This document shows, in pieces, positions 28,228-37,080 of a stretch of DNA of 44,948 bases. Origin of the DNA: Pseudomonadota bacterium (GTDB lineage Bacteria; Pseudomonadota; Gammaproteobacteria; Burkholderiales; Burkholderiaceae_C); contig JAUNTQ010000019.1 in the NCBI GenBank assembly GCA_030538605.1, forward strand, positions 1-44,948, in the 5' to 3' direction. Within the stretch, counting starts at the first letter, position 1. Each line of letters begins with the position of its first letter. The notes under the pieces are model-generated. The model was not told where the DNA came from, made no database searches, and saw only the letters and a program-made list of their open reading frames with translations. The position numbers and the translations under genes are program-made.

Positions 28228-28310
28228 CATGACAAATGACAGAACGGCCATGCGGGCGGATGTGATGTGTCATATGCCATGCGCTCGACAGAGCGCGGTC
28301 ATTTGTCATG
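28228..28310. promoter_or_regulatory. Distant perfect inverted repeat in the nemA / MFS divergent gap
   Basis: CATGACAAATGAC (28228-28240) and GTCATTTGTCATG (28298-28310) are perfect complements with 57 bases between. They could be two operator half-sites or the ends of a small element. A related string, CGCCATGACAAATGA, also occurs at 24562-24576. No regulator gene is adjacent. Confidence 0.5.
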
Positions 28311-28335
28311 TCTTGCGGTTGGCGGAGCAGCGCAC

Positions 28336-29556
28336 ATGAACCCGCCCGATCCGCCCCCCTTGCGCCGCCTGGTGTGGACGGCGCTGGCGCTGTCGCTGGG
28401 TGCGGCGGTGTCGCTGGGCATCACGCGCTTTGCCTATGGCCTGCTGCTGCCGGTGATGCGCGAGGACCTGGGCTGGGGCTACACGCTGGCGGGGGCGATG
28501 AACACGGCCAATGCGGCGGGCTATTTGCTGGGGGCGCTGGCCACGCCGTGGCTGATGCGCCGCTTGGGCGCGGCGCGGGTGTTGCTGGCGGGGGCGCTGC
28601 TGGCCAGCGGGTTCATGGCGGCGTCGGGGTTTTTCACGGCGGCGGGGCCGCTGCTGCTGCAAAGGCTGCTGGCGGGGGTGTCCAGCGCGTGGGTGTTTGT
28701 GGCCGGGGGGCTGCTGGCGGCGCGGCTGGGGGCGCAGGCACCGCAGCATGCGGGGCTGCTGCTGGGGCTGTATTACGGGGGCACGGGCTGGGGCATCAGC
28801 GCGTCGGCGCTGGCGGTGCCGGGGTTGTTGCAGGCGGCGGCGGGGGTGCCGCATGGCTGGGCATGGGCGTGGTGGGGGTTGGCGCTGCTGTGTCTGCTGG
28901 CGTCGCTGGTGCTGGCCTGGCCTGCGTGGGTGCTTCAGAAATCAGAGCGTCCAGCGCAGGTTTCGCAGGCGCAAAAGGCGGATGTGGTGGTTGACCCGCT
29001 GCCCTGGCGGCGCATGGCACCGGCGCTGGGGGGTTATTTGCTGTTTGGCGTGGGCTACATCGGCTACATGACGTTCGTGATTGCGCTGCTGCGCGAGCAG
29101 GGGGTGGCCAGCGGGGCGATCACGCTGTTTTACACGCTGCTGGGGCTGGCGGTGGTGGCGTCGGCGCGCATCTGGGCGGGGCTGCTGAACCGGGCCAGGG
29201 GCGGCGGCGCGCTGGCGCTGCTGAATGCGCTGCTGGGGGTGGCGACGGTGCTGCCGGCGCTGACGCAGGCGTGGCCGGTGGTGCTGGCGTCGGGGCTGCT
29301 GTTTGGGGCGGTGTTCCTGTCGGTGGTGGCGTCAACCACGGCGTTTGTGCGGCACAACCTGGCCGGCACGCAGTGGGCGGCGGGTATCAGCGCGTTCACG
29401 ATCGTGTTTGCGGCGGGGCAGATCGTGGGGCCGACGGTGGTGGGCTGGGTGGCGGACGGGCCGGGCGGACTGGCGCGGGGGCTGGTGTATTCGGCGCTGG
29501 CGCTGTGGGCGGGGGCGCTGCTGGCGTGGCGGCAGAGGGCGCTGAACGTCAGTTAG
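28336..29556 (+). CDS. YbfB/YjiJ-family MFS transporter
   Basis: This 406-residue inner-membrane transporter has about twelve hydrophobic segments. The N-terminus [20 protein letters not shown] and [20 protein letters not shown] are characteristic of the YbfB/YjiJ branch, as is TGWGISA. The substrate is unknown. The ATG at 28336 ([12 protein letters not shown]) directly precedes the first helix. It lies divergently from the alkene reductase. Its stop codon overlaps the stop of the convergent YkgJ gene. Confidence 0.88.
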   Translation: MNPPDPPPLRRLVWTALALSLGAAVSLGITRFAYGLLLPVMREDLGWGYTLAGAMNTANAAGYLLGALATPWLMRRLGAARVLLAGALLASGFMAASGFFTAAGPLLLQRLLAGVSSAWVFVAGGLLAARLGAQAPQHAGLLLGLYYGGTGWGISASALAVPGLLQAAAGVPHGWAWAWWGLALLCLLASLVLAWPAWVLQKSERPAQVSQAQKADVVVDPLPWRRMAPALGGYLLFGVGYIGYMTFVIALLREQGVASGAITLFYTLLGLAVVASARIWAGLLNRARGGGALALLNALLGVATVLPALTQAWPVVLASGLLFGAVFLSVVASTTAFVRHNLAGTQWAAGISAFTIVFAAGQIVGPTVVGWVADGPGGLARGLVYSALALWAGALLAWRQRALNVS

Positions 29557-29828
29557 TCGGGGGCGGTGGCGGCTTCGAGCTGGCGCAGGTAGCGCAGGGC
29601 GTGCGTGCCTCGGTCGCCCGGCGGGCCGCACATCTCGTGCGAGGGGGCGAGCTGCGCGCAGACGGCGGGGCGGCTGGGGTGGCCGAAGAGCTTGCAGCGC
29701 AGGGCGTGGTCGAGCTGGGGGCAGGGCACGTCGGCGGGCTTGCCGCCGCGCAGGCCAGGGATGGGCGAGCTGATGGACGGGGCGATGCAGCAGGCACCGC
29801 AGCCGGGGCGGCAGGTGGGCGGGGGCAT
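29553..29828 (-). CDS. YkgJ-family cysteine cluster protein
   Basis: This 91-residue protein has eight cysteines. The N-terminal cluster C-x3-C-x2-CC (CRPGCGACC) and later single cysteines (PCPQL, RCKLFG, VCAQL, MCGPPG) match the YkgJ family, thought to bind metal or an Fe-S cluster. The function is unknown. Its TAA overlaps the TAG of the convergent MFS gene by two bases. Confidence 0.85.
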   Translation of the reverse strand: MPPPTCRPGCGACCIAPSISSPIPGLRGGKPADVPCPQLDHALRCKLFGHPSRPAVCAQLAPSHEMCGPPGDRGTHALRYLRQLEAATAPD

Positions 29829-30009
29829 GGTGGGGAAGGGCTGGTGGGGCGGCGGCTGTCTGGCGGGGGGTGGCTTGTCCTACCCCGCGTGGAAGGCATG
29901 GCCGACAGCGGGCGCGGGTGTGCTGCGCCACGATGGCGGCAGGCTTTGGGGCGGCGTGCCGCAGGCCGATTGAGTTGAACCACACCCCGTTCGGGAAAAG
30001 GAGATTGCC

Positions 30010-30192
30010 ATGTTGAGGTGGGCCATTATTTTTGCCGTGATCGCGCTGATTGCGGGTGCTTTGGGCTTTGGCGGCATTGCCGCTGGCGCGGCGGGCATTG
30101 CGAAGTTCCTGTTCGTGCTGTTCCTGATCGTGGCGGTGGTGTTTCTGGTGCTGGCGCTGATGGGCGGTCGGGCGGTGAGCAAGCGGCTTTAA
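30010..30192 (+). CDS. DUF1328 small membrane protein
   Basis: This 60-residue protein starts [20 protein letters not shown] and has two hydrophobic helices split by a Gly/Ala-rich turn ([15 protein letters not shown]). It matches the DUF1328/YtjA family. AAGGAG lies 9 bases upstream of the ATG. The function is unknown. Hairpin copy 4 starts 11 bases after the stop. Confidence 0.9.
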   Translation: MLRWAIIFAVIALIAGALGFGGIAAGAAGIAKFLFVLFLIVAVVFLVLALMGGRAVSKRL

Positions 30193-30203
30193 TGATGAGT
30201 ATT

Positions 30204-30299
30204 TTAAAAAGTGAGCTGCTTGCGTACGTTTTAAAACGTTTTCAGATGGTTTTATATCTGAAGTTACTTTGAAACGTACGCAAGAAGCTCACTTTTTTA
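30204..30299. repeat. AT-rich long-hairpin element, copy 4 (between convergent DUF1328 and gdhA)
   Basis: The arms TAAAAAGTGAGCTGCTTGCG and CGCAAGAAGCTCACTTTTTT pair, extended inward by TACGTTT/AAACGTA; CAGAT and ATCTG form an inner stem. It lies next to the GC-rich repeat that borders gdhA. Confidence 0.92.
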
Positions 30300-30338
30300 G
30301 ATAAGACTGAGGCAACCAAGTCATTCCAGGCCGCCCGA

Positions 30339-30406
30339 GCCGGGGTTCCCCCGGCGACCAGCGGCGTCGCCCTGGGGGGAAGGCGCCGAAGGCGACTCAG
30401 GGGGGA
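30339..30406. repeat. GC-rich dispersed repeat abutting the gdhA stop
   Basis: Second copy of the unit at 7372: GCCGGGGTTCCCCCGGC, then GGGGGGAAGGCGCCGAAGGC and GACTCAGGGG. Its end meets the gdhA stop codon (30407-30409), as the other copy meets minE. Confidence 0.75.
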
Positions 30407-31753
30407 TCAAGGATACAAACCGCGCAGGTCGCGCGCGTGCAGGATGCGGGCGCAGGCCACGATGAAGGTGGCGGTGCGCAGGCTGACCTTGTGCTGCTGG
30501 GCGGTGTTCCACACGGCGGTGAAGGCGTCGGTCATGATGCGCACGAGGCGCTGGTTGATTTCGTCCTCGCTCCAGAAGAAGCTGGAGAAGTCCTGCACCC
30601 ATTCGAAGTAGCTCACCGTGACGCCGCCGGCGTTGGCGATGACGTCGGGCACCACCAGCACGCCACGGTCTTGCAGGATGTCGTCGGCTTCGGGGGTGGT
30701 GGGGCCGTTGGCACCTTCGATGACCATGCGGGCCTTGATCTTGCTGGCGTTCGCCTGGGTGAGCTGGCCTTCGAGCGCGGCGGGCACGAGGATGTCGCAG
30801 GGCGTGGCCCAGAAGTCGTCGGGCTTCATGGCTTCGCCGCCCTTGAAGTCGGCCACGCCGCCGCGTTCGGCCACGTGGGCGAGCAGCTCGGGTACGTTCA
30901 GGCCTTTGTCGTTGCGCACGGCACCGGTGTGGTCTTGCACGGCGACGACGAGGGCGCCGGCTTCGGCAAACAGCTTGCCGGCGATGCCGCCCACGTTGCC
31001 GAAGCCCTGCACGGCGACGCGCGCGCCCTCGATGGCGAGGCCAATGCGCTGCGCGGCTTCGACGCCGACGGTGAACACGCCGCGGCCGGTGGCTTCGTTG
31101 CGGCCGAGAGAGCCGCCCAGGTCAAGCGGCTTGCCGGTGACGACGCCGGTGGCGGTGAGGCCCTGGTTGACGGAGTAGGTGTCCATCATCCAGGCCATGA
31201 CCTTGGCGTTGGTGTTGACGTCGGGCGCGGGGATGTCCTTGGTGGGGCCGATGATGATGCCGATTTCGGACGTGTAGCGGCGCGTGAGGCGCTGGAGCTC
31301 GGCCTCTGACAGCTGGCGCGGGTCGACGCGGATGCCGCCTTTGGCGCCGCCGTAGGGCACGTTGACGGCGGCGTTCTTGATGGACATCCACGCGGCCAGG
31401 GCCATGACTTCGGACAGGGTGACGTCCTGGTGAAAGCGCACGCCGCCCTTGCCGGGGCCGCGGCTGATGTTGTGCTGCACGCGGTAGCCCTCGAAGTGGG
31501 CGACGGTGCCGTCGTCGCGGTGCATGGGCACGTCGACGATGAGCGAGCGCTTGGGCCGCTTGAGCGATTCGGCCCATTTGGAGAGCGGGCCGAGATAGGG
31601 CGTGACGCGATCGACCTGCGCCAGATAGGTGCCCCAGGGGCCGAGGTGCTGCGCGTCGAGGTAAGAGGGCAGGGCGTGCCCCGAGCCTTGCGCGGAGGTG
31701 GGGGCGGCGGGGGATGCGGGGGCGGGAGCGGGTGTCTTGCGGCTGTTGGGCAT
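30407..31753 (-). CDS. gdhA: Glu/Leu/Phe/Val-family glutamate dehydrogenase
   Basis: This 448-residue oxidoreductase interconverts glutamate and 2-oxoglutarate plus ammonia. After a Pro/Ala-rich N-terminal tail (residues 8-22) come [20 protein letters not shown] and [20 protein letters not shown] (catalytic lysine in the second), then GRNEATGRG and the dinucleotide fold [18 protein letters not shown] and [13 protein letters not shown], with the end [13 protein letters not shown], fit the family. GGAG lies before the ATG at 31753. The gene symbol is by function; such enzymes are also called gluD or gudB. Confidence 0.92.
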   Translation of the reverse strand: MPNSRKTPAPAPASPAAPTSAQGSGHALPSYLDAQHLGPWGTYLAQVDRVTPYLGPLSKWAESLKRPKRSLIVDVPMHRDDGTVAHFEGYRVQHNISRGPGKGGVRFHQDVTLSEVMALAAWMSIKNAAVNVPYGGAKGGIRVDPRQLSEAELQRLTRRYTSEIGIIIGPTKDIPAPDVNTNAKVMAWMMDTYSVNQGLTATGVVTGKPLDLGGSLGRNEATGRGVFTVGVEAAQRIGLAIEGARVAVQGFGNVGGIAGKLFAEAGALVVAVQDHTGAVRNDKGLNVPELLAHVAERGGVADFKGGEAMKPDDFWATPCDILVPAALEGQLTQANASKIKARMVIEGANGPTTPEADDILQDRGVLVVPDVIANAGGVTVSYFEWVQDFSSFFWSEDEINQRLVRIMTDAFTAVWNTAQQHKVSLRTATFIVACARILHARDLRGLYP

Positions 31754-31828
31754 GGCGTGTCTCCTTTGTTGTGGTGTGTGCCAGCCATAGCTTAACGCCG
31801 TGCAGGACACGTGGCGCATGGGCTAAAA

Positions 31829-31852
31829 TGTACAAAACTGGAGATTTGTACA
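31829..31852. promoter_or_regulatory. Operator-like inverted repeat of the Phd/VapC operon
   Basis: TGTACAAA (31829-31836) and TTTGTACA (31845-31852) are perfect complements with an 8-base gap that contains the ribosome binding site GGAG. Binding by the antitoxin (with toxin) would block initiation, the usual autoregulation of such operons. Confidence 0.75.
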
Positions 31853-31853
31853 A

Positions 31854-32105
31854 ATGCAGACCGTATCCGTGACCGAATTCCGCGCCCGCGCCGCCGAGAT
31901 GGTGGACCGCGTGCAAAAGGGCGAGACCGTGCGCATCCTGCGGCATGGCAAGCCGGTGGCCGAGCTGGTGGCACCGCAGCCCGACGCCGCGCCCAAGGTG
32001 CCGCGCTGGAAGACGCCGATTGAGAACCCGCTGGTTTACACGCGCCCCGACGGCAAGACGATGGCGCAGCTCATCATCGAAGAGCGTGAGCAGGCGAGGT
32101 ATTGA
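31854..32105 (+). CDS. Phd/YefM-family antitoxin
   Basis: This 83-residue antitoxin has an N-terminal DNA-binding Phd fold (MQTVSVTEFRARAAEMVDRV, then QKGETVRILRHGKPVAELV). The C-terminal tail (about 48-83, KTPIENPLVYTRPDGKTMA) should wrap the toxin. It lies 5 bases before the PIN-domain toxin gene and has an inverted repeat over its ribosome binding site. Confidence 0.9.
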   Translation: MQTVSVTEFRARAAEMVDRVQKGETVRILRHGKPVAELVAPQPDAAPKVPRWKTPIENPLVYTRPDGKTMAQLIIEEREQARY

Positions 32106-32110
32106 AGGCC

Positions 32111-32530
32111 ATGAAGATTCTTCTGGATACCTCTGCACTGGCCAAACGCTACAAGCGCGAGCCGGGCTGCGAATCGGTCGATGACTGGCTGGCGCAGGCC
32201 GACGAGGTGGTGCTGGCGGCGCATTGCAAGATGGAGATTGCCTCGGCCTTTCTGCGCGACGTGCATGACCAGATCTTGTCCACCGGGCAGTACGCGCTGG
32301 GCATGCGTGAGGTGGCGGTGGATTTCACCGAGTTTGCCGTGTTGCCGGTGTCGCCGGATGTGGAGTCGCTGGCCATCGCCGCCATGCAGCGCACCCGCCT
32401 GCGCGCGATGGACGCGCTGCACATCGGCACGGCGCAGGCGGCGGGCGTTGACCTGTTCGTGACCGCCGACCGCCAGCAGGCCCGTGCGGCCGAGCAGGCC
32501 GGGCTGCGGGTGGAGATGGTGAGCGCATGA
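32111..32530 (+). CDS. VapC-like PIN-domain toxin
   Basis: This 139-residue PIN-domain ribonuclease has conserved acidic residues Asp6 ([11 protein letters not shown]), Glu42 (KMEIASAF), Asp101 ([11 protein letters not shown]) and Asp120 (FVTADRQQ), so it looks intact. It should cleave RNA when not held by the antitoxin. The ATG at 32111 is preferred over an in-frame TTG 9 bases earlier. Its stop overlaps the mnmG start (ATGA), which puts an essential-type tRNA modification gene directly behind a toxin. Confidence 0.9.
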   Translation: MKILLDTSALAKRYKREPGCESVDDWLAQADEVVLAAHCKMEIASAFLRDVHDQILSTGQYALGMREVAVDFTEFAVLPVSPDVESLAIAAMQRTRLRAMDALHIGTAQAAGVDLFVTADRQQARAAEQAGLRVEMVSA

Positions 32531-34476
32531 GCATGATCTACCCCCAACACTTCGACGTCATCGTCGTCGGCGGCGGCCACGCGGGCACCGAGGCCGCGCT
32601 GGCTGCCGCGCGCATGGGCGCGCAGACCCTGCTGCTCACGCACAACATCGAAACCCTGGGCGCGATGAGCTGCAACCCCAGCATCGGCGGCATCGGCAAG
32701 GGCCATCTGGTGAAAGAGGTGGACGCACTGGGCGGCGCGATGGCGCTGGCCACCGACGAAGGCGGCATCCAGTTCCGCACGCTGAACTCAAGCAAGGGCC
32801 CCGCCGTGCGCGCCACCCGCGCGCAGGCCGACCGCGTGCTGTACAAGGCCGCCGTGCGCCGCATGATCGAGAACCAGCCGAACCTGTGGCTGTTCCAGCA
32901 GGCGGTGGACGACCTGATGCTGGAGGGCGACCGCGTGACGGGTGCCGTCACGCAGGTGGGCATCGCCTTCAAGGGCCGCACCGTGGTGCTGACGGCGGGC
33001 ACGTTTCTGGACGGACGCATCCACGTGGGGCTGGACAACTACGCGGCGGGCCGCGCGGGCGACCCGCCTGCGGTGTCGCTCTCGGCGCGGCTGAAAGAGC
33101 TGAAGCTGCCCCAAGGCCGCCTGAAAACCGGCACGCCGCCGCGCCTGGACGGGCGCAGCATCGACTTCAGCGCCTGCGAAGAACAGCCCGGCGACAGCGA
33201 CCCGGTGCCCGTGTTCAGCTTCATGGGCCGGGCAGACATGCACCCGCGCCAAGTGCCGTGCTGGATCACGCACACCAACGCGCGCACGCACGACATCATC
33301 CGCAGCGGCTTTGACCGCAGCCCCATGTTCACCGGCAAGATCGAAGGCGTGGGCCCGCGCTATTGCCCCAGCGTGGAAGACAAGATCAACCGCTTTGCCG
33401 ACAAGGAAAGCCACCAGATCTTTCTGGAGCCGGAGGGGCTGGACACGCACGAGGTCTACCCCAACGGCATCAGCACCAGCCTGCCGTTCGACGTGCAGCT
33501 GGCGTTGGTGCGCAGCATGAAGGGGCTGGAAAACGCCCACATCCTGCGGCCCGGCTACGCCATCGAATACGACTACTTCGACCCGCGCGCCCTGCGCAGC
33601 AGCTTCGAGACGCGCGACGTGAAAGGCCTATTCTTCGCCGGGCAGATCAACGGCACCACGGGCTATGAAGAAGCGGCGGCGCAAGGGCTGTTCGCCGGCA
33701 TCAACGCCGCGCTGCAATGCCGTGGCGAAGCGCCCTGGCTGCCGCGCCGTGACGAAGCCTATCTGGGCGTGCTGGTGGACGACCTCATCACCAAGGGCGT
33801 GACCGAGCCTTACCGCATGTTCACCAGCCGCGCCGAATACCGCCTGCAACTGCGCGAAGACAACGCCGACATGCGCCTGACCGAAGCGGGCAGGGCGCTG
33901 GGGCTGATCGACGACGCGCGGTGGAACGCCTTCAACCGCAAGCGCGACGCTGTTTCACGTGAAACAGAGCGCTTGAAAGCCACCTGGGTGAACCCGCGCA
34001 ACCTGCCCGCCGCCGAGAGCGAGCGCGTGCTGGGCAAGGCCATCGAGCATGAGCATAACCTGTTCGACTTGCTGCGTCGCCCGGATGTGAGCTACGCCAG
34101 CCTGATGTCGATGGACGGTGGCCGCCACGCGGTTGCCGATGTTTCACGTGAAACACTGGGCGATCTGTCTGTCCCCGTGATCGAGCAGGTGGAGATTGCC
34201 GCCAAATACAGCGGCTACATCGACCGCCAGCGCGACGAGGTAGAGCGCGCCGCGCATTATGAAAACCTGCGCCTGCCGCCTGAGCTGGATTACATGCAAA
34301 TCCCCGCGCTCTCCATCGAGGTGCGGCAAAAGTTGCAAAAGCACCGGCCGGACACGCTGGGCCAGGCGGGCCGCATCAGCGGGGTGACGCCAGCGGCCAT
34401 CTCGCTGCTGCTGATTCACCTGAAGAAGGGCGGCTTCAAGGGTTTTGCAGGCGGCACACCCGTCGCCGTGGCATGA
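32527..34476 (+). CDS. mnmG: tRNA uridine-5-carboxymethylaminomethyl modification enzyme MnmG (GidA)
   Basis: With MnmE this FAD protein modifies uridine 34 of several tRNAs. The 649 residues include the FAD motif [19 protein letters not shown] (GGGHAG at 15-20), [20 protein letters not shown] and [51 protein letters not shown] and a C-terminal MnmE-binding region also fit. An ATG at 32533 ([10 protein letters not shown]) may be the ancestral start; 32527 is used because it overlaps the toxin stop. Two perfect parS sites lie within the coding sequence, each read as VSRET. It overlaps rsmG by 4 bases. Confidence 0.96.
   Translation: MSMIYPQHFDVIVVGGGHAGTEAALAAARMGAQTLLLTHNIETLGAMSCNPSIGGIGKGHLVKEVDALGGAMALATDEGGIQFRTLNSSKGPAVRATRAQADRVLYKAAVRRMIENQPNLWLFQQAVDDLMLEGDRVTGAVTQVGIAFKGRTVVLTAGTFLDGRIHVGLDNYAAGRAGDPPAVSLSARLKELKLPQGRLKTGTPPRLDGRSIDFSACEEQPGDSDPVPVFSFMGRADMHPRQVPCWITHTNARTHDIIRSGFDRSPMFTGKIEGVGPRYCPSVEDKINRFADKESHQIFLEPEGLDTHEVYPNGISTSLPFDVQLALVRSMKGLENAHILRPGYAIEYDYFDPRALRSSFETRDVKGLFFAGQINGTTGYEEAAAQGLFAGINAALQCRGEAPWLPRRDEAYLGVLVDDLITKGVTEPYRMFTSRAEYRLQLREDNADMRLTEAGRALGLIDDARWNAFNRKRDAVSRETERLKATWVNPRNLPAAESERVLGKAIEHEHNLFDLLRRPDVSYASLMSMDGGRHAVADVSRETLGDLSVPVIEQVEIAAKYSGYIDRQRDEVERAAHYENLRLPPELDYMQIPALSIEVRQKLQKHRPDTLGQAGRISGVTPAAISLLLIHLKKGGFKGFAGGTPVAVA
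33951..33966. other. parS: parS site 1 (inside mnmG)
   Basis: TGTTTCACGTGAAACA, the exact 16-base palindromic parS consensus, where ParB loads onto the chromosome. It is read in mnmG as VSRET. It lies about 5.6 kb from parB. Confidence 0.95.
34140..34155. other. parS: parS site 2 (inside mnmG)
   Basis: TGTTTCACGTGAAACA again, an exact match 189 bases after site 1 and in the same reading frame, so it too is read as VSRET. Confidence 0.95.
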
Positions 34477-35126
34477 CGGCGCACCCCTTGCACGCGCGTT
34501 TGGCCGAGGGGCTTGAGGCGCTGGGCCTGCCCCTGACCGACGCGCAGGCCGGGCAGCTGCTGGCCTACCTCGATCTGCTGGGCAAGTGGAACAAGGTCTA
34601 CAACCTGACGGCGGTGCGCGACCCCGCTGAGATGCTCACGCACCATGTGCTCGACAGCCTGGCCGTCATCGCGCCGCTGCGGCGGCACACGCAGGGCAGG
34701 GCGCTGCGGCTGCTGGACGTGGGCGCGGGCGGCGGCTTGCCGGGTGTGGTGATCGCCATCTGCTGCCCCGAAATCGCGGTGAGCTGTGTGGATGCCGTGG
34801 CCAAGAAAGCCGCTTTCATTCAGCAAGCCGCGGGTTCGCTGGGCTTGCCGGATCTGCGCGGCGTGCATGCGCGGGTGGAACGCATCGTCGACACATTCGA
34901 TGTGGTGACCTCGCGCGCCTTCGCCAGCCTGGCTGATTTCACCGGCTGGTCGCGCAGCGCGCTGGCCGAGGGCGGTGTGTGGATGGCGATGAAGGCCAAA
35001 TGCCCCGTCGATGAAATCGCCGCGCTGCCCACAGGCGTGGACGTGTTTCACGTGGAACAACTCACCGTGCCCGGCCTGGATGCCGAGCGCTGCCTGATCT
35101 GGATGCGGCCACGCGCCGCGCATTGA
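34473..35126 (+). CDS. rsmG: 16S rRNA (guanine527-N7)-methyltransferase RsmG
   Basis: This 217-residue class I methyltransferase (GidB) methylates G527 of 16S rRNA. Motifs are [20 protein letters not shown] (39-58), HVLDSLAV, and the SAM-binding loop [17 protein letters not shown] (80-96), then [11 protein letters not shown]. The start overlaps the mnmG stop (ATGA). A near-perfect parS (one change) lies in the 3' part of the gene. Gene order mnmG-rsmG-parA is standard near bacterial origins. Confidence 0.95.
   Translation: MTAHPLHARLAEGLEALGLPLTDAQAGQLLAYLDLLGKWNKVYNLTAVRDPAEMLTHHVLDSLAVIAPLRRHTQGRALRLLDVGAGGGLPGVVIAICCPEIAVSCVDAVAKKAAFIQQAAGSLGLPDLRGVHARVERIVDTFDVVTSRAFASLADFTGWSRSALAEGGVWMAMKAKCPVDEIAALPTGVDVFHVEQLTVPGLDAERCLIWMRPRAAH
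35044..35059. other. parS: parS-like site 3 (inside rsmG)
   Basis: TGTTTCACGTGGAACA differs from the parS consensus at one position (A to G) and is read in rsmG as part of VFHVEQ. It is probably a weaker ParB site. Confidence 0.8.
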
Positions 35127-35128
35127 CC

Positions 35129-35566
35129 ATGTCTACCGAACGCTTCACCCGCACCCCGGCTTTTCGCATCGCCCTGTGGGGTGGCCTGAGCGCCGGCCCG
35201 GTGCTCGCCCTGCTGTGGCCGATCTTCGTGCGGCTGGAGTCTGGCGTCTGGCCGGCTTCGCCCATCGCACTCACCCTGGCCATGTTCACACTGGGCACGC
35301 TCACCGGGCTGGGGGCAGCCTTCACGGTGTTGCTGCCTGCGCTCAGTCTGTTCAAGCTGCGTCCCGGCCCGCGCCTGCGCTGGGTGGCGGCGGGCGTTGG
35401 GGCGGGCGTGTGTCTCATCCTGGTCACGCTTTTCGGTCTTTTCTCGGACGTTGAGCGGGTGGGCGCACAGTGGCCGCTGGGCTTGCTTCTTACAATCGTC
35501 GGGGCGCTGTGCGGGTGGCTGGGTGCGCTGGCCGTGCCCGCCGCCCACTCGGTGCCGCGCGACTGA
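35129..35566 (+). CDS. Uncharacterised four-helix membrane protein
   Basis: I do not recognise a family for this 145-residue protein. It has about four hydrophobic stretches (LWGGLSAGPVLALLWPIF, ALTLAMFTLGTLTGLGAAF, VAAGVGAGVCLILVTLF, GLLLTIVGALCGWLGAL) with short basic loops, so it should be an inner-membrane protein. It starts 2 bases after rsmG and ends 88 bases before parA, so it is probably transcribed with them. A TTG at 35123 is an alternative start. Confidence 0.75.
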   Translation: MSTERFTRTPAFRIALWGGLSAGPVLALLWPIFVRLESGVWPASPIALTLAMFTLGTLTGLGAAFTVLLPALSLFKLRPGPRLRWVAAGVGAGVCLILVTLFGLFSDVERVGAQWPLGLLLTIVGALCGWLGALAVPAAHSVPRD

Positions 35567-35654
35567 GCCGAGCGTCCTTCCCCCGTCCCACGCCCGCCGC
35601 CACCGATTTCGCCGCTGGCACACAACCCCTCCCCGCAGCTACCACCTCCACGCC

Positions 35655-36434
35655 ATGGCTCAAATTTTCTGCATCGCCAACCAAAAAGGCGGGGTCGGCA
35701 AGACCACCACCACCGTCAACCTGGCCGCAGGCCTGGGCAAGATCGGCCAGCGCGTGCTGCTGGTCGATCTCGATCCGCAGGGCAATGCCACCATGGGCTC
35801 GGGCGTCGACAAGCGCGCGCTCAAACACTCGGTGTATGACGTGCTGCTCGAATCCGCCAGCATCGCCGAAGCCGCCGTGGTGCCCGACAAGCTCAAGGAG
35901 GCCGGCGCACCCTACGCCGTGCTGGGTGCCAACCGAGAGCTGGCCGGGGCCGAGGTCGAGCTGGTGGCCGAAGAGCGCCGCGAGCGCCGCCTGAAAGACG
36001 CGCTCGCCCAGGTGGCCGATGCGTATGACTTCGTCCTCATCGACTGCCCGCCCTCTTTAAGCATGCTCACCCTGAACGGCCTGTGCGCCGCGCAGGGCGT
36101 CATCGTGCCCATGCAGTGCGAATACTTCGCGCTCGAAGGCCTGGCCGACCTCACCAACACCATCAAGCAGGTGCACGCCAACCTCAACCGCGACCTCAAG
36201 CTCATCGGCCTGCTGCGCGTCATGTTCGACCCCCGCATCACCCTGCAGCAGCAAGTCAGCGACCAGCTCAAGGCCCACTACGGCGAAAAGGTGTTCGACA
36301 CCCTCATCCCCCGCAACGTGCGCCTGGCCGAAGCCCCCAGCTACGGCCTGCCCGGCGTCGTGTTCGACCCCGCCGCCAAAGGCAGCAAAGCCTTCATCGA
36401 CTTCGCCGAAGAAATGGTGCAGCGGATGAAGTAA
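35655..36434 (+). CDS. parA: Chromosome partitioning ATPase ParA (Soj)
   Basis: This 259-residue ParA-family ATPase moves ParB-parS complexes during chromosome segregation. The deviant Walker A motif is KGGVGKTT (11-18); VDLDPQGNATMGSG, LIDCPPSLSMLTLNGL and MQCEYFALEGLADL follow, and the C-terminus is family-like. The ATG at 35655 gives MAQIFCIANQKGG. The stop TAA (36432-36434) is the first part of hairpin copy 5. Unusually, parB is not adjacent: four genes lie between. Confidence 0.96.
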   Translation: MAQIFCIANQKGGVGKTTTTVNLAAGLGKIGQRVLLVDLDPQGNATMGSGVDKRALKHSVYDVLLESASIAEAAVVPDKLKEAGAPYAVLGANRELAGAEVELVAEERRERRLKDALAQVADAYDFVLIDCPPSLSMLTLNGLCAAQGVIVPMQCEYFALEGLADLTNTIKQVHANLNRDLKLIGLLRVMFDPRITLQQQVSDQLKAHYGEKVFDTLIPRNVRLAEAPSYGLPGVVFDPAAKGSKAFIDFAEEMVQRMK

Positions 36435-36528
36435 AAAAGGAGCTGCTTGCGTACGTATTCAGCCAGTTTCAGGAATAAAAATAACTAAAAAGACCAAATA
36501 ACCTACGCAAGCAGCTCCTGTTATTTTT
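36432..36528. repeat. AT-rich long-hairpin element, copy 5 (after parA)
   Basis: AAAGGAGCTGCTTGCGTACG and CCTACGCAAGCAGCTCCTGT form the arms. The element fills the whole gap between parA and the next gene, whose start codon follows 3 bases later. Confidence 0.9.
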
Positions 36529-36531
36529 CTC

Positions 36532-37080
36532 ATGCCATCCCCCATCGTGCTCACCCTGCCAGGCTGGCAAGGCAGCGGCCCCGCCCACTGGCAAAGCCGC
36601 TGGGAAGCGCTGCACGGCCACACGCGCGTGCAGCAGCACGACTGGCAGCGCCCCCTGCGCGGCGACTGGGCCGCGCGGCTGGACGAAGTCGTGCAACAGC
36701 AAAACCAGCCCGTGCTGCTGGCCGCGCACAGCCTCGGCTGCCTGCTCACCGCCTGGTGGGCCGCGCATTCGCGCCACACCGCCCGCGTGGTGGCCGCGCT
36801 GCTCGTCGCCCCACCCGACATCGAGCGCGACGACCTGCGCCAGCAAATCCCCGGTTGGGCGCCGCCCGCGCGGGTGCGCCTGCCCTTCAAAAGCATCCTC
36901 GTCGCCAGCAGCAACGACCCCTACGGCAGCCTACAAAATGCCAGCCGCCTGGCCGCCCACTGGGGCAGCGACTTTCTCAACCTCGGCCCCCGCGGCCACC
37001 TCAACGCCGACTCGGGCCTGGGCGACTGGCCCGAAGGGCTGGCGCTGCTGCAGTCGCTGGCAGGTGAGGGCACTGCTTGA
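36532..37080 (+). CDS. RBBP9/YdeN-family alpha/beta hydrolase
   Basis: This small serine hydrolase has 182 residues. The start PIVLTLPGWQGSGPAHWQSR is the family's oxyanion region. The nucleophile is Ser67 in AAHSLGCL, the acid probably Asp128 in SSNDPYG and the base in GPRGHLNADSGLGDWPEG. The substrate is unknown. Its upstream region is entirely the hairpin element, with no normal ribosome binding site, so expression may depend on read-through or a start inside the element. The stop overlaps the next gene. Confidence 0.88.
   Translation: MPSPIVLTLPGWQGSGPAHWQSRWEALHGHTRVQQHDWQRPLRGDWAARLDEVVQQQNQPVLLAAHSLGCLLTAWWAAHSRHTARVVAALLVAPPDIERDDLRQQIPGWAPPARVRLPFKSILVASSNDPYGSLQNASRLAAHWGSDFLNLGPRGHLNADSGLGDWPEGLALLQSLAGEGTA

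Noticed and set aside
30190-30300. Short plus-strand frames reading SELLAYVL inside hairpin copies
   Set aside because: They arise from the shared arm sequence of the repeat and have no start signal or conservation beyond the arm.
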